Made by a program: the position numbers and the translations under genes. A stretch of DNA of 10,097 bases from Chrysochromulina parva. Its lineage: Eukaryota > Haptophyta > Prymnesiales > Chrysochromulinaceae. Under the pieces are notes generated by a model. The model had not been told where the DNA came from, ran no database searches, and was given only the letters and a program-made list of their open reading frames with translations. This document shows, one piece after another, positions 5,844-10,097 of this stretch (position 1 is its first letter; the number at the start of each line of letters is the position of its first letter). The stretch spans positions 1 through 10,097 of the forward strand of contig PJAB01002178.1 of the NCBI GenBank assembly GCA_002887195.1. The letters run 5' to 3'.

Positions 5844-8060
5844 CGGCTGGATCGAGGTGGGCCGACCGTTAATCGGCTTGGCACCGTGGTGGCGGAGCGG
5901 CTTGGGCACGTCGCGGTTGGGCTCGTGCAGGAGGAGCGTGAACGGCAGCTCGCCTGTGGGCAACAGGTAGCCACCTGCCTCGAGGCTGGCGAGCGATGGC
6001 TTCAAGTGCACCGTCACACGCGGCCGGCTGTACTCGGCGTGAGCGCCTCTGTCACGATGATGCTCGGTATGGCGCTCAGGCGCGGGCAGGTGGTCAAAGG
6101 CGCCGCTTGTGCCGCGCGCGTGTAGTAGGAGGACGCCCACATCGTACGATCGCGTGCGCCGCACGAGCTGTGAATACTGCTCCCGCTCCTGCTCGCGCTC
6201 GCGCTCGTTCTGGGGCGACGGGTAGCAGCAGCGCCGCCCCTCGGCGGTGCACGACCAGATGGTGAGGCTCAGCCGGTAGCTGTCGCCGCGGCGCGCGGGC
6301 ACCAATGGGTTCGCGCCCGTGATGGCGCCTGTGCAAACGGTGAGCTGGGGCTGTACGTGGAACTGGTGCGATTGGTGCATGAGCGAGATCAGCGGCAGCC
6401 GCGGCAGACTCGCGATGTCGGCTTCGCTCGTACCGAGGGGGCACGCACGGATCGCACCGAGAATACCTGGCACGCGGAGAGGGTGGCGCCCCTCGGTGTG
6501 CGTACGCAGCGCCTCCCACTCGCCTGGCATCCGCCGCCACAGCTGCAGCCGCTCACTCATCCGCGACCCCTGGGAGGGCACTTCCCATGTGAGCAGCTGC
6601 GACAGACGGTACGCCCGCAGCAGGAGCTCAGCCGGCACCAGACCGTCAGCCTGGACCACGAGCAGCTCGGTCGGAGCCATCTGGGCGAGCCGTACCTCTT
6701 CCCACAGCGGGAGTAGCGTCGCGCCGCTCAGCCGCACCTCGAGCGCCGTCACGAGCGCCGCCGCCGCCCCACCGCCCGCCGACGCCAACGCCGATGCCGA
6801 CGCCGACGCCGCGCCGCCCGCTGCTCCTGCTCTACCCGCCGAGCCACCAACCGGCGCCAGCGCCGGCGACACGTCCACCACCGGCGAGACGATCGGCGCG
6901 CACGCTGCGGCCGCAAAGGTGCTTGCGGCGGCGGGAGGCAGCGGCTCGTCCCAGGGCGAAGGGGATGCTGCCGCAGCGCTCGTCGACGCGCTCGCTGCCC
7001 ACTTGTCCACCGCCGAGGATGCAGTGCTGAAGAGGGCGGTAGCATCGGGACCATCGAGGCGCCGCTGCCGTCGGGTCGGTCGCTCCGCCGCCTCCAGAGG
7101 GGACAAGCTGCGCGTGGAGGCAGCCACCGCGGCGTGTGCGCTGCGTTTCGCACGGCGGCTTGGGGGCGGCGTCCCATCCGCCACAGAGCTCACAGACGGC
7201 GACGCCGGCGCGGAGGCATCGACGCAGCCGCCGCCTCCGCCACCCCGCTCATCAGCACCCATGAAGCTTGGCGGTGGTTCGGGCGAGGGCGGCCGCGGCG
7301 GCGCGAGCGCATAGCGACGCACGAGCTCGTATCGTGCCCACTCGGAGCTCACGCCGCACCCCGCGCCAGACCCAGTCCCCATCTCGTAAGCCTCGACGGT
7401 GCCGTTGGCGCCCAGGTGGAGCTCGGGCCGGGCGAGCAGCTCGGCGAGCACCGAGGGTGAGAGCTGGTGAAGGACGTCTCGCTCGAGCTCGTGCACGTGC
7501 CAGCAGAGCCAGCGCATCGCCGCCTCCACGAGACCCGGCTGGAAATACTTGGCCCCCACCGCGAGCACGAGGTGCACGCTCGCGTGCTCTATCTGCACGC
7601 GCAGCGCCTCGACGAGAGCGCGCTCGAGCTCAGGGCAGACGAGCACGGAGGCGAACGCGAGCGCACCGACAAGGCGCAAGGCCGGGTGGTGGGCGCGCCC
7701 ATCCGAAGAGGCACACGACTTTACGGGAATCAGTCCATCATTGTACAGGAAGGAGAGGCAGCAGTCGACGGCGTCACGGGTGATGTTCGGGTCGTCGAGC
7801 ACGACACGCACCTCGTGCATGAAGTTGGGCGCAGCGGCCTTCAGCATCGGCGGTGCGAGAGGGCCGGAGAAGAGCGCCTCAAAGTACTTGCACCGCTCGA
7901 GCACCACCTTGTGGGAAAGGATGGCAAACTCGTAGCCCTCGGCCGCAGTCGAGAAGGTGAGCTTGACGTCCACGTGCCGCGCGGCTAAGTAGCATCGGTA
8001 GAGGTGCGTTGCGAGGCTGCCATATGGCACCAAGGCGGATGGCACGAAGGCGGACGGCAT
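5799..8060 (-). CDS. BTB/POZ-BACK protein with low-complexity insert and unknown C-terminal domain
   Basis: From the ATG at 8058-8060 the protein has 753 residues. The open frame reaches 8150, but its first codon there is TTG and a TAG lies 14 codons further up. A more 5' start would need an upstream exon. Residues about 25-110 form a BTB domain: HVDVKLTF with Asp31, HKVVLERCKYFEALFSG with His50, and a DAVDCCLSFLYNDGL end. BACK-type helices follow (about 130-252, ending EWARYELVRRYAL). The pattern EEVRLAQMAPTELL...DGLVPAELLLRAYRLSQLL (about 454-490) reads like the second half of BACK. Between them lie about 190 Ala/Ser/Pro/Gly residues with a basic cluster RPTRRQRR that may be a nuclear signal. 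The C-terminal 250 residues are unrecognised; plant POB1/LRB proteins have an additional domain in this position. BTB-BACK proteins usually act as cullin-3 substrate adaptors, and that role is inferred here. Confidence 0.8.
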   Translation of the reverse strand: MPSAFVPSALVPYGSLATHLYRCYLAARHVDVKLTFSTAAEGYEFAILSHKVVLERCKYFEALFSGPLAPPMLKAAAPNFMHEVRVVLDDPNITRDAVDCCLSFLYNDGLIPVKSCASSDGRAHHPALRLVGALAFASVLVCPELERALVEALRVQIEHASVHLVLAVGAKYFQPGLVEAAMRWLCWHVHELERDVLHQLSPSVLAELLARPELHLGANGTVEAYEMGTGSGAGCGVSSEWARYELVRRYALAPPRPPSPEPPPSFMGADERGGGGGGCVDASAPASPSVSSVADGTPPPSRRAKRSAHAAVAASTRSLSPLEAAERPTRRQRRLDGPDATALFSTASSAVDKWAASASTSAAAASPSPWDEPLPPAAASTFAAAACAPIVSPVVDVSPALAPVGGSAGRAGAAGGAASASASALASAGGGAAAALVTALEVRLSGATLLPLWEEVRLAQMAPTELLVVQADGLVPAELLLRAYRLSQLLTWEVPSQGSRMSERLQLWRRMPGEWEALRTHTEGRHPLRVPGILGAIRACPLGTSEADIASLPRLPLISLMHQSHQFHVQPQLTVCTGAITGANPLVPARRGDSYRLSLTIWSCTAEGRRCCYPSPQNEREREQEREQYSQLVRRTRSYDVGVLLLHARGTSGAFDHLPAPERHTEHHRDRGAHAEYSRPRVTVHLKPSLASLEAGGYLLPTGELPFTLLLHEPNRDVPKPLRHHGAKPINGRPTSIQPWQYSKESPPLRHWI
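6781..6810. repeat. hexanucleotide GACGCC microsatellite, five units
   Basis: Five consecutive imperfect GACGCC units encode an alternating Ala/Ser stretch (ASASASALAS type) in the low-complexity insert of the BTB-BACK protein. The repeats keep the frame and probably vary in length. Confidence 0.7.
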
Positions 8061-8273
8061 GTGTCGAACGTGAGTGGACTTTGCGAGATCGTCCGGCCGA
8101 CGTTTCCGAGCGCCGTTCACAGAAGGATCCTCAAAGCTGTACTTGAACAACCAAATGACGACCCCACCAATACCGCAGTACCGCGTGCCCTAGGGTGAGC
8201 GCAGAGGTTCGGAGAACGCGAAAACCGAGCGCAATCTCTATGAACATCTTGGCGCACCTCCCAAGAGAGGGCA
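8061..8273. promoter_or_regulatory. divergent (bidirectional) promoter region of the BTB-BACK gene and the DUF2358/SOUL-like gene
   Basis: Only 213 bp separate the two start codons, 8060 on minus and 8274 on plus. Both promoters and 5' UTRs must therefore fit here or overlap, unless an upstream exon exists for the BTB-BACK gene. No TATA box is evident. An ATG at 8240 in another plus frame would form an upstream ORF overlapping the main start if it is transcribed. Confidence 0.55.
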
Positions 8274-9621
8274 ATGCGTATCACGACTGGACCGACGCTC
8301 TCGCCCCCTGCCCATCATCACCACGCACTCGCGCGAGCGCGCCCGCTGCACTCGACTGCGACCGATCCGATGGTCGACGCCTCGGACGTCGCGCTCGCCT
8401 TTGGCGCCGCGCTCGGCAAGGCGTGGCGCGGCGAGAGCTTTGCGCCGCTCGCGGCGCTGCTCCTGGCGGACGCGAGCGTGGAGACGCCGCTGTGGTCGTG
8501 TAAGGACCGCGCGGCGTACGAGTCGGAGCTCAAGGGTGCGCGGGAGTTCTTCAGCGCGCTCTCGCCGCCCGCGCTCACCGTGCTCTCGCACCGCACACTC
8601 GCCGATGGCCGCACCCAGGTCTCGTGGATCCTCGGAGTAGAGTGGCCGGCGATGTGGCGGCCGCGTATCAACCTGCTGGGCCAGTCGACGCTCACGCTCG
8701 CGCCGCGTGGCGGGGGCGGCAGCGGCGGTGCTAGTGCTGGCGACAGCGGCAGCAGCGGCGGCCGCGGCGGCGTGCTCGTGCGTCGCGTCGAGGAGAGCTG
8801 GCACCAGTCGCCGTGGGAGGCCTTCCGCTCGCAAGTGCTGCCGCAGTTCCGCGACTTCGCGTCGCTGTGGGCGAGCCCGACGGCGGAGCAGCTGCCGATG
8901 CAGACGATCGCCTCGCGCAAGGGGTACGAGCTCGTGCGCGTGCCACCCATGCTCGCGCTCCAGTCCGAATGGACCGAGAGCGGCATGCTTCTCAAGAGTG
9001 AGCAGGCGCCCCTGCCGCCCGCATTCGCCTTCACGGGCGAGGTGAAGCGCCGGGGATGGTACAACGCGGTGTCACCCGGGTTTGTCGAGCGCGCGTCCGT
9101 CAGGCAGGAGCTCGGCGCCGGCATGGCGCAGGCCGCGCAGCGACGCCGCTGGTACGCGTCGTTACCGGTACGCTTTGGCGACGAGCCAAGCAAGCTGCCT
9201 CGGCTGCCCGACCCGACGACCGACCCTGAGTACCGCGACGAGCTGCCAGACGGCGTCACAAGCGTGTCGGTCGGGTACGTGCGCCGCCCCGCCCCGCCAG
9301 CATGCATGTGCTCACTACGGCGTCTTGCCTCCCCACAGGTACGTGCGCCGCCCCGCACAGCTCCTCGCCTTGCGCCGCCTCCAGCAAGCCCCCGCCAATA
9401 ACGCCGTCCTGAGCGCCGCGCTCGAGCTCGCCGCGGCCGTCGAGGCGGACGGTGCGACGGTGGTGCGCTCCGAGGGACGACCACTCGTGGTGCAGATGTC
9501 GGGCGACCTCAAGTACGGCTTCAATGATCGCGCCGAGCTCGCCATGTCCGTCTGGCTCTCGGTGCCCAACGCCTTCAAAGAGGAGTACGTTGGCGTCGTC
9601 GTCGAAGAGAAGACTGCGTGA
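8274..9621 (+). CDS. NTF2-like (DUF2358-type) protein with possible C-terminal SOUL-like region, two exons
   Basis: Exons 8274..9274 and 9339..9621 encode 427 residues. Residues about 36-200 look like an NTF2/SnoaL-fold domain of DUF2358 type: an initial helix (VALAFGAALGKAWRG), a strand with WILGVEW, then INLLGQSTLTL, and a closing VEESWHQSPWEAFRSQV. It is interrupted at 145-166 by a Gly/Ser-rich loop. The second half starts RKGYELVRVPPMLAL, resembling the YEVRRYxP opening of SOUL haem-binding domains, and ends with LPDGVTSVSVGYVRRPAQL and an L..AAAVEADGA helix that also loosely fit SOUL. Some plant plastid SOUL proteins combine DUF2358 and SOUL, which supports but does not prove the match. 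The first 33 residues are poor in acids and rich in Ser/Thr/Ala/Arg/His and could be a plastid-targeting leader. An internal ATG at 8370 would give 395 residues. Confidence 0.65.
9274..9292 (+). repeat. 19-bp direct repeat, donor-side copy
   Basis: GGTACGTGCGCCGCCCCGC covers the last exon-1 base and the first 18 intron bases. It is identical to 9338..9356. Confidence 0.95.
9275..9338 (+). other. 64-bp intron bounded by a 19-bp direct repeat
   Basis: The donor is GG|GTACGT and the acceptor CCCCACAG|GTACGT, with CTCAC as a plausible branch site. Removal joins codon GG-G (Gly334) and gives VSVGYVRRPAQLLAL. If it is retained, the frame ends at 9401 in low-complexity sequence, and the protein loses its ordered C terminus. 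The length is not a multiple of three. Confidence 0.88.
9338..9356 (+). repeat. 19-bp direct repeat, acceptor-side copy
   Basis: This copy covers the last intron base and the first 18 bases of exon 2, encoding YVRRPA. The two copies are exactly one intron length (64 bp) apart, and the match does not extend beyond 19 bp on either side. Confidence 0.95.
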
Positions 9622-9904
9622 GAGACGTGCACGTGCGCGTATGCGTGTGTGCGTGCAGTCCCAGGAGAGACTTGACGCGCTTGAGATCGATACGATACGA
9701 GAGAATGGAAGCTAGGGCCGCGCGCGCTCGTATTTGGTCGCGCGCACACGGTCGCCGCGCGCATTCGAAATATATTTAAATGGTGGGCAGCTGGAGCTTC
9801 CTCGCTAATCCGGGACGCCCCGCCTCAGCGGCGTCCGCGTTATTTCCTTGATTTATCGTTGTACGGACGCGGGAGCTGGTACAAGGAGCTCGGGAGCGGC
9901 GACG
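9622..9904. promoter_or_regulatory. 3' flank of the DUF2358/SOUL-like gene and possible promoter of a downstream gene
   Basis: This 283-bp stretch contains no convincing gene. The first part should be the 3' UTR (a GT/GC-alternating tract near 9627-9657). An isolated AT run, TATATTTAAA at 9771..9780, stands out from GC-rich surroundings and could be a TATA element for the candidate exon starting at 9905. GCGTCCG (about 9831) and CGGACGC (about 9866) could pair as a short stem. Confidence 0.35.
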
Positions 9905-10097
9905 ATGCGCGCAATCGGATGCGCGTCGGTCGCGGGCTGGCTCAGTCACTCAGTGGCTGGTAAGTGGAGAACTTTGAAGAGCCAGTAGTTGACATGCTGC
10001 TGTACTAAGACGTACTGGTTTCACTGCTAGTATGCTCCACTGAGCTGTGCACTGGCGCCACTGCGCACACGCACAAAGACAAGGACCACCATCGAGG
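9905..10097 (+). CDS. possible 5' exons of an unknown gene running off the right edge
   Basis: The ATG at 9905 opens 18 codons plus one base (9905..9959). A textbook donor GTAAGT follows at 9960, then TACTAAG, close to the consensus branch point, at about 10004..10010, and the acceptor TTTCACTGCTAG ends at 10030. Joining to 10031 in phase 1 keeps the frame open to the window end (about 41 residues so far, rich in Cys/Ala and then His/Lys/Asp). A TATA-like run lies about 130 bp upstream. The peptide resembles nothing I know, and a frame this short may be open by chance. Confidence 0.25.
9960..10030 (+). other. candidate 71-bp intron
   Basis: It has the donor GTAAGT, a TACTAAG branch-like motif about 20 bases before the end, a pyrimidine-leaning tract and a terminal TAG. 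Its length matches the two better-supported introns here (64 and 99 bp). All three splice signals together are suggestive even though the coding support is weak. Confidence 0.35.

Noticed and set aside
6319..7314. 331-codon plus-strand open frame antisense to the BTB-BACK gene
   Set aside because: Its translation is low-complexity, and the opposite strand encodes recognisable BTB/BACK sequence. GC-rich third positions leave long antisense frames free of stops.
8061..8150. BTB-BACK N-terminal extension starting at 8150
   Set aside because: The codon at 8150 is TTG, not ATG, and an in-frame TAG lies just upstream. Without evidence for an upstream exon, the first ATG (8060) is the safer start.
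8315..8326. His-His-His-His run near the N terminus of the DUF2358/SOUL-like protein
   Set aside because: It lies in a low-complexity putative leader and has no sign of being a metal site.
9275..9401. Unspliced reading of the DUF2358/SOUL-like gene to a stop at 9401
   Set aside because: Strong donor and acceptor sites, low-complexity read-through sequence and a well-ordered continuation after splicing all favour the intron.
8318..9484. 388-codon minus-strand open frame antisense to the DUF2358/SOUL-like gene
   Set aside because: It overlaps a better-supported spliced gene, runs through its intron and has shadow-type composition.
1..10097. Bacterial or phage accessory island, CRISPR array, or transposon
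   Set aside because: No regularly spaced repeats, transposase, integrase, terminal inverted repeats or bacterial ribosome sites; introns and gene families are eukaryotic.

Overview
The window looks like nuclear DNA of a GC-rich microalga with compact genes. The evidence is two clear GT-AG introns (99 and 64 bp) with branch-point-like sequences, short AT-richer spacers, eukaryotic protein families (oxysterol-binding protein, BTB/BACK, ankyrin), and no bacterial ribosome-binding sites or operon overlaps. A haptophyte is my best guess, because the first gene has an architecture I associate with haptophyte and related algal genomes. A pelagophyte, chlorophyte or dinoflagellate cannot be excluded. 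Strong G/C preference at third codon positions leaves long open frames antisense to almost every gene; these are not genes.

Layout. Four genes lie head-to-tail on the minus strand, followed by a divergent plus-strand gene. (1) 1..1488, minus, runs off the left edge: a protein with an MGC acylation-type N terminus and a HET/TIR-like core, with one intron. (2) 1738..3198, minus: ankyrin repeats fused to an HxD...H double-stranded beta-helix domain of 2-oxoglutarate/Fe(II) dioxygenase type. (3) 3693..5348, minus: an oxysterol-binding-protein-related lipid-transfer domain carrying an N-terminal C2HC zinc-finger-like motif. (4) 5799..8060, minus: a BTB-BACK protein with about 190 low-complexity residues inserted in the BACK region and an uncharacterised C-terminal domain. 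(5) 8274..9621, plus, two exons: an NTF2-like/DUF2358-type domain followed by a possible SOUL-like region. The last 200 bases may hold the first exons of a sixth gene on the plus strand (low confidence).

The genes do not form an obvious pathway. Lipid or membrane-contact function (ORP, perhaps SOUL/DUF2358) and signalling or ubiquitin-adaptor function (HET-like, ANK-dioxygenase, BTB-BACK) are mixed, as is usual in eukaryotic chromosomes. Genes 4 and 5 probably share a short bidirectional promoter region.

The most interesting signals are structural. The gene 5 intron is bounded by a perfect 19-bp direct repeat, and the gene 1 intron by an 8-bp one, as expected if introns had been gained by insertion or break repair with target duplication. 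Gene 1 carries a 28-codon segment near both ends of the visible protein. Two neighbouring genes have 21-bp (7-codon) coding tandem repeats. The spacers hold short direct and inverted repeats. I see no mobile element, CRISPR array, rRNA or tRNA.
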